From Aldrovandia affinis (Eukaryota > Chordata > Actinopteri > Notacanthiformes > Halosauridae), in contig JAINUG010000011.1 in NCBI GenBank assembly GCA_029706075.1, positions 1,833,001 through 1,897,000 of the forward strand: a stretch of 64,000 bases of DNA, written 5' to 3'. Shown in pieces: positions 32,906 to 42,714 of the stretch (position 1 is its first letter; each line of letters opens with the position of its first letter). The position numbers were made by a program, and so were the translations under genes. The notes beneath the pieces are model-generated. The model was given only the letters and a program-made list of their open reading frames with translations. It was not told where the DNA came from and did not search any database.

Positions 32906-35900
32906 CTGTGCGCAAAACACCAGGGGAAGAGGGTTAGTCAGACTGGCATAACACACTTACCACTCCCCGCGCTCTCTCCCACCAGCCCGCCATGATCAGG
33001 TATGGAATTACTCCTAATTTCATTAAAGCCACTTTGACCCAGCGGCCGGCCCAGTCGCAAACGACTGGCATTAATGATAGCTTGTTTGACTGAGAAGAGC
33101 ACTTGATTCAGCTCCTTCCCCCACTCCCCAGGGGTATGCTGGGACCGGCACAGTCTTGTGCCATTTTACAGGTGGATATGATTTACGGAACAGTGGTCTG
33201 AATCTTATTACTTGTTTGCGTTATTAGATAAAAGAGTGATGTCACAGACAGACGTCGTAAGTGATAAAATGAGTCAGGGCCGGGGGGGTTTGGGCGCGAG
33301 GGGGGGCAGACCCCATTAGGGGAGTGAGATGGAAGGAACATCCCGAGCAGAGCGCACATCTTTAATTCATGGCTCCAGAGCACAGTACCCCCGCCCACCC
33401 CGGCTCCACACGGGCGCGGTCAGGGCACTCATTTACCATTCCCTTTCCACGGTCACAGTGCTTCTACCACACATCTGTGCTGAGGGAAACAGCGGTACTC
33501 CTACTACTGCACAAGATGGCAGGCTCATATCAGCTGCCTAAAAATGACATGCGTCCTTCGATTGAAAGGAGAGAATAAACAGAAACAACAGAAACACACA
33601 TTCGCTCACTCGCTTACACAAAGACAGACTGAAAGACAGGAAGCAGACACGCATACCCACATGTACATTAATTTACTTACACACAAACAGACAAGACAGG
33701 CAGACATGCACACACAGACAGACAGACAGACAGACAGGCAGGCAGGCAGACACAGATGGACAGGCAGGCAGACAGGCACACACGCAGTTTCAATACAGCG
33801 CCCACAGCGGTGCTGTAGAAGACGCCACTCCCTGTGGACTGCAGGCAGCAGATAATTGAGTTATCTGCACAATGCCTTCATGGATACTGAGTGCAGGCTC
33901 CTCTCCATTGTGGGGGGGGGACGTGGTTATGGCTTCATAAGCAGTCTGGGAGAAAATCTTCAGAGGCCAGTGGGGAGACGGCTCCTGTTTCAGCGCTGAT
34001 CGATATCAAACGTGGAGCATTTCACCCGTGAACCCCTCTGACCTTGAACACTCTGCCAAACAACAGCCACCACCCCAGTCCTCGGCCCTGACCCACCGGC
34101 AACTATAACACGCACAGAGTCACGCGCACAGTCATCCACAAAAAGGAGTGACTTAGCGTGAGATCATAACCGATCGGGGGGCAGTCAAATACTCTCAAAG
34201 CGCTCTGATCCAAAAAACCCTCACTATAACAAGTACCGGAGCCAATGCTTTTCCTGCCATTAAATAATTCACATTGTAGCTGGCAGAAAACGTCAGTGCA
34301 CCTAATATCATTAGCCTTGTGCAAGCATAAAATAAAAAGAAAATCGTCGCATGTGTCTTTTGGCCCTTGACTGTGTGCGTCCGGTAAGGCGCTCCCCTGT
34401 CGCTGCGTCAGACTGCCAGTTGTGCACTGGCCAAAAGCAGAGGCGCTCCTCTTTCCCACCCCCCGGCCCAGCTGGAGCAGCAGAGCTCTCCCGCTCTAAG
34501 CAGAGTGTAGACGGTGCATTAGCGCCGACTCGCATAATCCAATTCCCAGCACTGCGCTCTGTCTGTTGTCCCATGCTAACCCGATACTTACTGTGCCTGG
34601 CATAAACACTTCATAACAAGGGGCTCAACACACAGGCCCACCGGCTGATGGCAGAGGCTGGTCCCATTCACCTCGGCTTTACATACTGATGCAACACATA
34701 ATACCGCACATACTCTGCCGGGGGAAACGCAAGATTGAATTTACCATAAAATTTGAATCGAACACATTTCTTTAGGAGAAGCTGGATGGCAAAAGTCAAG
34801 TCAAGGTGTATGTTCTTGAAATGGGCACCTGCACACACATTTACTCCCCTCCTGGTTGTCTTTATGTCAGTTTGTCTTAATCTTTGGCTGAAAACTGCCA
34901 TGCTGCCCTTCGCTCAGTCACCGATGGCCTACTCACTATACAGTCAAGCCGGAAGGTCTGCACACCCCTTTCACCCTCTCCACGTTTCATTGCGTTACAG
35001 ACTTATTCTACAATAGAAGTTCATTTTTTGTCTCAAAATTCTACACAAAATAGCCCATAATGACAAAGTGAAAACAGGTTTTTAGACATTTGTGCTAATT
35101 TATTAAAAATCTAAATGTAAAATATCATATGTACACAAGTGTGCACACCCTTTGATATGACACCCAAAAGTGAGCTGAGGTGCGTTTTGTTTCCACTGAT
35201 ACTAATATACGCCATTTAGCAGACGCTTTTATCCAAAGCGACTTACAGTAGTGAATGCATACATTTTCAGTATATGTGGCCCCAGTGGGGATTGAACCCA
35301 CAACCTTATCGTTGCCAACGCTGTGCTCTACCAACTGAGCCACAGAGAGCCACAGCTACTGCTTGAGATGTTTCTACAACTTGATTCTAGTCCACCTGTG
35401 GTAAATTCAATTGATTGGACATGATTTGGAAACGTAAACACCTGTCTATATAAGGTCCCACAGTTGACAGTGCATGTCAGAGTAAAAACCAAGCCATGAA
35501 GTCCTAGGAACTCTCCATAGACCTCCGAGATAGAATTGTGTTGAGGCATAGATCTGGGGAAGGGTATAAAAACATTGCTAAAGCATTGAAAGCACCCAGG
35601 AGAACAATGGGCTCCATCATTGTGAAATGGAAGAAGTTTGGAACCACCACAACGTTTCTTAGAGCTGGCCGTCTGGCCAAACTCAGTAACCGGGCAAGAA
35701 GGGCCTTGGTCAGGGAGGTGACCAAGAACCCAATGGCCACTCTAAGAGAGCTTCAGAGTTCCTCTGCAGCGATGGGAGAACCTGGCAGAAGGACACCCAT
35801 CTCTGCACCACTCGATCAATCAGGCCTTTTTGGTAGTGGCTAGACGGAAACTACTCCTGAGTGAAAGGCATATGACAGCCCATCTGGAGTTCGCCAAATG

Positions 35901-38900
35901 GCACTTAAAGGACTCTAAGAGCATCAGGAAAAAGATTATCCGGTCTGATGAGACACAAATTGAACTTTTTGGCCTGAATGCCAAGTGCTACCATAAAGGT
36001 CTGATTGATGGAGTGCTACAGAGATGTTTGTCCTTCTACCAGGTTCTCCCATCGCTGCAGAATAACTCTTAGAGTGGCTATTGGGTTCTTGGTCACCTCC
36101 CTGACCATGGCCCTTCTTGCCCGGTTACTGAGTTTGGCCAGACGGCCAGCTCTAAGAAGAGTTGTGGTGGTTCCAAACTTCTTCCATTTCACAATGATGG
36201 AGCCCACTGTTCTCCTGGGTGCTTTCAATGCTTTAGCAATGTTTTTATACCCTTCCCCAGATCTATGCCTCAACACAATTCTATCTCGGAGGTCTATGGA
36301 GAGTTCCTAGGACTTCATGGCTTGGTTTTTACTCTGACATGCACTGTCACCTGTGGGACCTTATATAGACAGGTGTGTGCCTTTTCAAATCATGTCCAAT
36401 CAATTTAATTTACCACAGGTGGACTAGAATCAAGTTGTAGAAACATCTCAAGCAGTATCAGTGGAAACAAAATGCACCTCGGCTCACTTTTGGGTGTCAT
36501 ATCAAAGGGTGTGCACACTTGTGTACATATGATATTTTTAATAAATTAGCACAAATGTCAAAAAACCTGTTTTCACTTTGTCATTATGGGCTATTTTGTG
36601 TAGAATTTTGAGACAAAAAATGAACTTAATCTATTGTAGAATAAGTCTGTAACGCAATGAAACGTGGAGAGGGTGAAAGGGGTGTGCAGACTTTCCGGTT
36701 TGACTGTATATAGGAATGGATTCCTTCCTGCTTAAGGAAGGCTGGTGATGATGCAGTTTCAGGTCAGGTGGGGAAGGGTAGTGAAAGCTAATCACGCACA
36801 AAGACATGCCTCAGCTCAGCTCCTAGTTCCTGTTTACAAAACATGTTCTCCATTACCATCTTCATGTGTGTATACATATACTGTACATTTAAAGAAAGCC
36901 TATGTCTGTGGCTGACATCTCTAAATGTCTCCCATTCCATTCCCAAACACTGGCTATCTGTCCGCAGAATTAACCGGTCCGCTAACAGCGATTAACCCAA
37001 ATGCTGGCAGTTATGAGTTATCGACCCGGATGGACTGGAGCAGAGAAACACTGAGACCCGACACTGCGGCAGGCAAGCGGTCTTTAAACACGTGACAGTG
37101 GATGGCGGTTTGAACGACCAGGTCTGTCTGCCACCATGGGTCCATGTCACGCCCATGCGATGGACTAACAGCGCTGTGCTGGTGGCCTGGCGTGGCAGCC
37201 GTCTCGGAACTGTAGCTCAGCTTATTTACGCCGCATGTCCAGGGTTACGCAGTGGGCCGTGTTGTTAATGATCTGCGGGGGGTCGTGAAAAGAGAAGGCT
37301 CCAGCTCCTCCCCAGCTCAGCGGGGTCCCTCTGAAGCCTTGAAGTTACCAGGCTACAGGCAGAGCGCTCCGGAGTGTCTCCGGCTAGGGCCAGGAGCCTC
37401 CATTCTGGGGCCTTCTCACCGTTTACAGACTTCCTGCCTCAGCATGCGAGTACAATCTTTATTTATACTGTTTTGTTCTTGGAAGTAGACATGCAGCTAC
37501 ACACTTCTCCAACACAAACACAAACAGACATTAGTAGCTGTTCCAGGGACCAGGTGTCTTTTTTTGCACGTGTTTATACAAATGTAAAAACAAGGAGGTA
37601 ATGATGAGCAAAATAAAAACAGGAGAGCAAGTGGGAGTTCTTCTGAAGACTAATAATGTTAATAAAAATAAAAGTCAACAGACAAAATAATTTCAAAAAA
37701 CTAAACTGCTTGTGAGAATCCTTTCAGACTGATAATGCGAACATCAACATTTTCTCTCGGTTTTGATATTCGCAATATCAATGATGAAAGAACAATTTCT
37801 TTAAAAGCACTACTGAGAGCCATTTTGCAGACTGACGGTTTCAATATTGAACACACAGCATATTTTCCGCTTCTTCGCTCTGTGCCTACGGTGCAGTGTG
37901 TGGCCTACATCCTGCGCCCTGCTAGGCCCCAGACCTGCCGAGAACAATATGGCAGGGCCTGAGCGTGAGCCAGCCGCTTTCACAGGATCATGGGCTCAGC
38001 GGGGGGATTAGATTCCACAGGATGCCAGGATCCCAGAAATCCCTCCCTCACCACCACTGATACACTGCACCGTTTAAAAGCAAGGCCCGATATCACACCT
38101 CAGCTCATCAACTCTCAACCATCCCCTTCCCCCAACGAGTGACACTGTGTATTGTAGTGAAGAGTAGATAAGGAGATGGGCCTGTAACTCTGAGGTACAA
38201 AGTCCAGGGGGAGCAGTGCAGTTCTACCCTTGAGCAAGGCTATTAACTTGAATTACTTCAGTAAAAATATCCAGCAGTTTAACTGGACAATATGTAAAAA
38301 AGGATAAGCGTCTGCTAAGCTAATAATGAATAATAATGAATTAAACCTGCACGTTGTGATTCATGTACCTGTAGTTTTCATTTGTTCTCATTGGCCCCTA
38401 TGCCCCTGTGCTGGTCTCCCTCAACTTACTCTGGCATCTCATTCCACCATGTGAAAAGAACACTGATTAATCTTGCAACATTGTCTTCATTATCACATTG
38501 GAACAGATCGTGGCCAAGGACAGCGTTCCAGGATAAAGTCATTTTATATTTATAGGACTGCTGTTGGGTGGCCTAAAATAATAAAGCAATTACAAAAAAT
38601 CTGTTTGCTTTTAATATAGTAAATGTTCTGACGGGGGGTGGAATCAATAGTACATAGATGGAAAGTAATGTTTCTTTGTGGTGTGCATTTGTTGGATTTT
38701 CTTTTGGCTTTAGATTTTGCGATGTGACAAATGCACTTGGCTTATTATGCACTTGGGAGGATTACAGCCTCTTGGGGGTGGGGGAAGGGGGGTGTGCATC
38801 AGAGCTGGGGTCAGTTCCAATTTGAATAATTAATCGGTCTCCAGGATTAAACAATCGATCCCAATTAAATTCAGAAACTGGAACTGAACGTACGCCTCCC

Positions 38901-40804
38901 TCGGATTGGAATATAATTACGATTGGCCAGTGTGAATTAACGTGAAACGGGAGTAAGCTGAGAACGGAGTGCTTGTCATTGGTGATAAACGGTACTGATA
39001 TTATAGAAAGTGTGAGAATGTGGACAGCAGAACAGCGGCTAGGTTAGCGGAGGCCCTGCCGGCATTGGGCAGCTATGAGTAAACAGAAAGGGCTCCAAGA
39101 CGTCGTCACCTGGGATCCACGAACTGCAGCCCACAGCAATAATGCTGATTCCTATACGCGACGCGTCTGACAGTCCACTACGCCCGTGCAGAAATCCTTG
39201 TGATGTGAAATCATTACTGAAATGCCTGCAATTAAGTTATTTCCTGTCCCCCAAGTCAGGAGCGGCCAGACAACACTGTGCTGTCGATATGAGCCCTGCG
39301 CTAGAAGCTTTTGTTAACATTCCCTGCCGAGCTCTCATCTGTCCAAACACTGGAGTGGACCAGCGAGAACACACACACACACACACACACGCGCGCATGC
39401 ACGCACACGCACACACACAATCATGCTTACACCTTGGTAGGTATAGAGTAGGTGTCAGTGTCACCCATGAGTGATCTGATCTCCCTGTCCCTTCACATGA
39501 CTCACGCAGAGCCCAACACCCAGCTGGAGATCAGCTTCCCCTTATCCGATCGAAAAGACCCAAAACACAGCTAAGGCTGATTCTGGCGATGTGGACAGTG
39601 TGTGACGTGATGCACGATGGGTTTTCGCGTTGGACGAGGAGAGGGAGGAGCCAGTGGCTGGCCTTACCTGTGACATCAGAGCCTCTCACTGTCAGCTCGT
39701 ATGTTAGATCTGTGAGGGAGAGAGGGGATGCTTACATGTTACCACTGTTATGGAAACGCCCAACATTACATCAGCGAATATGTCACCTGTCCCACCACCT
39801 ATTACCAAGATGTCTGCGGTGCAGAGAGAGTTGACTGACAGGCTGCTGATGCAGAACCAAGTGGACTGCTTCTCACTCACCAGGGTTACAGACACAGGCA
39901 GTCTAAAGTGAGTGCTGACGAGGTTCCTGAGAGGAGGCAACACCACACCAGCGCGTCTCAAACCTTCTGGACTGGACAGAATTTGTATTACACCAGTGAA
40001 CTGTGGCTGCAGGTGTCGCTGCCAGGCAGGCCCCAAGCATGTTGTAAGATGTATGGTTTACTGTATGATATGGCTATACTTTGATTATTGGTACATCCTG
40101 AATATTATGGTCACGAAAGTGGCGGACTTGTGATACTGGGTGTTATGGCTGTGACAATGGTTGTTATGTATTACGTTACGGATATGATTGTGGTTTCTAC
40201 ACAAGTTTTTATGTTATAGCTATGATGGTTAATATTGTGTGACACTGCCTGCTATGCTTTTGATCGTAAGTTGTGGCCCAGCAAACATGACCCAATTGAC
40301 ACAATGACGGTCTTACATCATTTTTATCCGTGAGCCAAGGTTTGCTCGTCGGCAACACAAATGGCCCCCAGGGACATCCCAAAATTGGCCATCATCGGTA
40401 GGCCAAGAAACATAATCCAATTTGGCTCTTATTGTGGTTTGCTCTTTGGCAAATTACTAATTGATACTGTAGGGGAAATGCAGTGTGACATTACTGGTTC
40501 AACACTGGCCGCTGATGGATTAGCGATAGTTACACCTATGTGCCAGAGCTGGTCGCCGATGGTCACCGTTGCCCACCATACCCACCAATATCCAACCGTG
40601 GGTCGACCAGGTCAGGTTTACAGGGTGGTAAACCAAATCGTGGTCCAACCAGGTCAGGTTTAGAGGGTGGTTACCTGTGCAATGCTGCTGTAGGCGGCGG
40701 ATCTCAGCATGGAGGCCCTTCAGTGTGTTTGCATGGTCCTGCTGAAGGAAGAGCAGGTTCTTCTGAGCACTTTGTAGCTGGTTCTCCAGGCTTACTGATG
40801 CCAT
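32091..40804 (-). CDS. ccdc92: Coiled-coil domain-containing protein 92 (CCDC92), complete spliced gene
   Basis: CCDC92 is a centriole and cilium-associated coiled-coil protein, reported to interact with CEP164; its molecular role is poorly defined. The coding sequence joins complement(40675-40804), complement(39668-39709) and complement(32091-32905). All junctions are phase 1 with GT/AG ends, total 987 nt, 328 aa plus stop (human about 331). The N-terminus (SLENQLQSAQKNLLFLQ; STLKGLH-like ANTLKGLHAEIRRLQQHC) and the C-terminus (HVGVAHRIHHA; LAVDQVNGDKVVRK; ending DRTV) are diagnostic. Coiled coil spans about residues 5-45 and 66-149, then a Ser/Pro linker, a basic PETPRRRLKKSLS segment (182-194) and DAMPDPTPF (221-229). 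A non-coding first exon ends at 47678. Start chosen at ATG 40804-40802, matching the MAATNLENQ-type vertebrate start. Introns of 6.8, 1.0 and 6.8 kb host several transposons. Confidence 0.95.
32906..34938. other. CCDC92 intron 3, non-repetitive part
   Basis: Intronic. Holds a (CAGA/CAGG)n microsatellite at about 33700-33780 and no recognised gene. The short frames show no family resemblance. Confidence 0.6.
33700..33780. repeat. (CAGA)n and (CAGG)n microsatellite
   Basis: Tetramer repeat CAGA grading into CAGG units, in CCDC92 intron 3. Confidence 0.85.
35203..35358 (-). mobile_element. tRNA-derived SINE with L2-like tail (copy C)
   Basis: Best preserved copy. On the minus strand the head reads TGGCTCAGTTGGTAGAGCAC (A box), an anticodon-position loop TTGGCAA, and GTGGG/TTCAATC/CCCAC (T-arm with B box), then a tail with GTAAGTCGCTTTGGATAAAA and GCGTCTGCTAAATGGC. 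The other arm of the host Tc1 element lacks it and reads straight through (CACTGATACTGCTTGAG), giving the empty site. Target duplication is short (TAC or similar). Confidence 0.9.
35496..35990 (+). pseudogene. Tc1 transposase N-terminal half, disrupted
   Basis: From ATG 35496 the frame meets TAG at codon 4, then continues as ELSIDLRDRIV, LRHRSGEGYKNIAKAL, KWKKFGTTTTFLRAGR, SNRARRALVREVTKNP and TLRELQSS, the paired-like DNA-binding region of Tc1 transposases. After a small frame break at about 35836 it continues ARRKLLLSERHMTAHLEFAK and SDETQIELFG, which carries the first catalytic Asp. The element then turns back on itself, so the second Asp and the Glu of the DDE triad are absent. A reverse copy of the N-terminal part is at 36016-36318 on the minus strand. 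Confidence 0.88.
36016..36318 (-). pseudogene. Inverted second copy of the Tc1 transposase N-terminus
   Basis: Minus strand, ATG at 36318-36316 with the same TAG at codon 4 (36309-36307), then LRHRSGEGYKNIAKAL, TVGSIIVKWKKFGTTTT and NRARRAMVREVTKNP, before diverging after TLRVILQRWENLVEG. It is the mirror of 35496-35800. Confidence 0.88.
36709..38177. other. CCDC92 intron 3, non-repetitive part
   Basis: Intronic; no gene or repeat family recognised. Confidence 0.5.
38178..38342 (+). mobile_element. Degenerate tRNA-derived SINE (second SINE family)
   Basis: Contains CTACCCTTGAGCAAGGCTAT, then TAACTTGAATTACTTCAGTA, then ATATCCAGCAG and a tail with GATAAGCGTCTGCTAAG and an AAT-rich end. This is the conserved body of a widespread fish SINE, also seen at 59788-59957 where the tRNA head is intact. 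Here the head is eroded. Confidence 0.65.
38343..39667. other. CCDC92 intron 3, 5' part
   Basis: Intronic; includes a (CA)n tract at about 39370-39420. No gene recognised. Confidence 0.5.
39370..39420. repeat. (CA)n microsatellite
   Basis: CA run interrupted by CGCGCGCATGC. Confidence 0.9.
39668..39709 (-). CDS. ccdc92: CCDC92 exon 3, 42-nt micro-exon
   Basis: On the minus strand CCCTCACAG precedes 39709 and GTAAGG follows 39668. The 42 nt encode (D)LTYELTVRGSDVT and keep phase 1 at both ends. DLTYELTV is the CCDC92 sequence expected directly after RRLQQHCT of exon 2; the last six residues diverge from mammals. Too short for standard open-frame detection. Confidence 0.93.
40598..40675. repeat. 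Tandem duplication of about 42 bp abutting the CCDC92 exon-2 donor
   Basis: Two direct copies share ACCAGGTCAGGTTTA followed by AGGGTGGT on the plus strand. The right copy ends at the exon-2 splice donor; the left copy lies wholly in intron 2. The left copy carries GTTTAC where the real donor has GTAACC on the sense strand. Confidence 0.8.
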
Positions 40805-40851
40805 GGCTGACACTCACACACACACTCACACACTCACACAGTGCTGGACAC
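40675..40851 (-). CDS. ccdc92: CCDC92 exon 2 with start codon (coding 40675-40804)
   Basis: Acceptor TTTTTCTTGCAG ends at 40852. The exon begins with 47 nt of 5' UTR that is largely a GTGTGA repeat, followed by AGCCATGG, a good initiation context, at 40804. The 43 codons give MASVSLENQLQSAQKNLLFL, then QQDHANTLKGLHAEIRRLQQ and HCT. The donor ACAG/GTAACC follows. A near-cognate GTG lies three codons upstream in frame, but the ATG matches the family. Confidence 0.93.
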
Positions 40852-42714
40852 CTGCAAGAAAAAGATAAGAAGAAAGATAGAAATGTAAATGCACAGGATA
40901 TAAACAAGACTGAGTATTAATAAACGAAACTATCAGGCAGTACTTTGCTCTAAAGCTAATGAAGACATGGACAAAAAATCACCATGAGGTCAGCCTGGAT
41001 GCTCTCTGCATTTTAAATATGGCTCTTGCTATTCGAGGTTCCTCTGGTATCAATGGTTAAATCTATTCTCCCGTTGACCCTGAAACAAGGTTAAAAGCCT
41101 ACACTAGAATTTCTGCTCCTCTTAAAAGCAAAAACGAAGGTAGATAGAGGGACTCTTTGGGTCACAGAATGTCCTGCAATAATCTAGAGGTGTGAAGTCT
41201 CATCCAGGGGTGTGAAGATTTAAACCTCTCAACGATAAGGCCTCTGGGATAGGTTCCAGATTCACTGTGACTGTGACATGGACTACGTTAAAAAACTCAT
41301 GTGATATTCTGTGAGTTTATCTATGCTTTTCACATCCTGTAATGTAGTTTTCTTTTTGAGTAAAGTGACAAGGAAAAGTCACAAATCAATTTTGAGCTGT
41401 AGGGTTCCACCAAAACTTGACATACGGTTGAACTGGGTTATTTTCCTCTCGAAAGAAATGCAAACGCTACAGACACTGAGCCCAGAGGGTGACTGGCTGC
41501 AGCAGCAGGCCCTACATTACGCAATGGTGCCTGGGTTACCGGGAGGAGAGGCTGGACAGCACCGGCTCCTCTGCTTACTCTAATTGCCGCATAAAGGCTG
41601 ATGCCTGCCGTAGTTATTAAGGTGGATGGCCCCTGGGTCTCCTATGATGACTCCTGTGGGGAGCTTAACATAACAGGGACCTTAATGACAAAGACCAGAC
41701 GAATGAGGGGAAATAGTGCGCTTCACTCTGGTACAAAGACATATGGGCATCCTGAATTAAAAAAAGCTCTTAAGGCAGGCTAACATTTTCGCACGTATCG
41801 ATACATGTGGCAGCCAAAGGGGAACGCTGCCAGTTATACAGCATGGCACAAACGCCAATGTGCCAATACTGCAAAGCTTTCTAAGGATTTCAAAAATAGT
41901 TTTATGGGAAGGGTGGTGAGGAGTGGGGGGTGTGGGGTGGGGGGATCTAATGTGGTTACGTTTACAGAAGCTGTATGCTGGCTCCTCTTCACCTGTGCAA
42001 CAAAATGGTATTTGCACCACTTATACCAAGCCTTACAAGAGATACTGAGCAAATATCCAGAGTAAAATTGTCTCACCAGGTGCTGAAACATTGAAACTTT
42101 AAGCTTTTCTTTATTACTTTAAGATTTCACTATGGCTAAAAGAAAGCAAGAGAGTAGCTGTACCAAGAAGACATTTTGCTTTAAATGATGCCCAGGCTAG
42201 AAATAGATGTAACCTTTTCGCCCCAAGTCTGTGAGAACCTTGATTACACCTGAAATATTCTGCTGACGGTGGTTCCAGACAGGTGAGCCCACCACTGTTG
42301 CTTTCATTCTCGTGATAAAATCTTGCTGCTATTCTGTTACCCTCCTGTTCCCTGGGTTGCTGCCTGCTTTCCCTGAGACAGTATTTTGTATCTGCTGTGC
42401 TGTTCTTCAGCATGAGACGGGCGTAATTACAGGCCTCTGGTCTCCTGGGAGAGAAGGGAGATGCTGAGAGGGCCTGGGAGAACTCAGTGCAGGCCATTTA
42501 CTTCAAAGAAGCTCACCTCTTTCAGAGCTACTGTAGTACAGATTACAGCGAAGTACTCGAAGCTGGGAGAAAGTTCACCTGAGGAACTCAATCGACATAG
42601 GGATTACAACCGGTGACCCAGTGATATCCCTTGAACCACGAATATCCCTCTCCAGCAAGCACATAAGCCTACTGAGCTCTGAATCTGTAGTTTGCTTTTA
42701 AAAAGCACTACATA
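40852..42714. other. CCDC92 intron 1, 3' part
   Basis: Intronic; no gene or repeat family recognised. Confidence 0.5.

Larger units (their letters stand above)
34941..36706. mobile_element. Tc1-family element, palindromic inverted-duplication derivative
   Basis: The outer ends CAGTCAAGCCGGAAGGTCTG and the complement of CAGACTTTCCGGTTTGACTG form Tc1-type terminal repeats flanked by TA (34939-34940 and 36707-36708). Instead of two ends around a transposase, the element is the 5' half of a Tc1 (34941 to about 35990, terminal repeat plus transposase N-terminus) joined to an inverted second copy of its first 720 bases (about 35988-36706). The arms are highly similar (about nine bases in ten by eye) around a spacer of about 150 bases. 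A SINE is inserted in the left arm only. Both arms share a TAG at codon 4 after the presumed ATG. The 3' half of the transposase is missing, so it cannot move itself. Confidence 0.9.

Noticed and set aside
32046-32951. 301-codon plus-strand open frame
   Set aside because: It is the antisense shadow of the GC-rich CCDC92 last exon; its Leu/Gly/Val/Ala-rich sequence follows from the codon use of the real gene.
35270-35345. Apparent tRNA gene on the minus strand (A box, B box, well-paired T-arm); similar at 3470-3540 and 15310-15390
   Set aside because: All three are heads of one SINE family followed by the same L2-like tail; the acceptor stem does not pair well and copies are dispersed, so they are SINEs and not functional tRNA genes.
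40805-40813. Upstream in-frame GTG as an alternative CCDC92 start
   Set aside because: It lies in a GT repeat; the ATG at 40804 has a good context and matches the conserved N-terminus.
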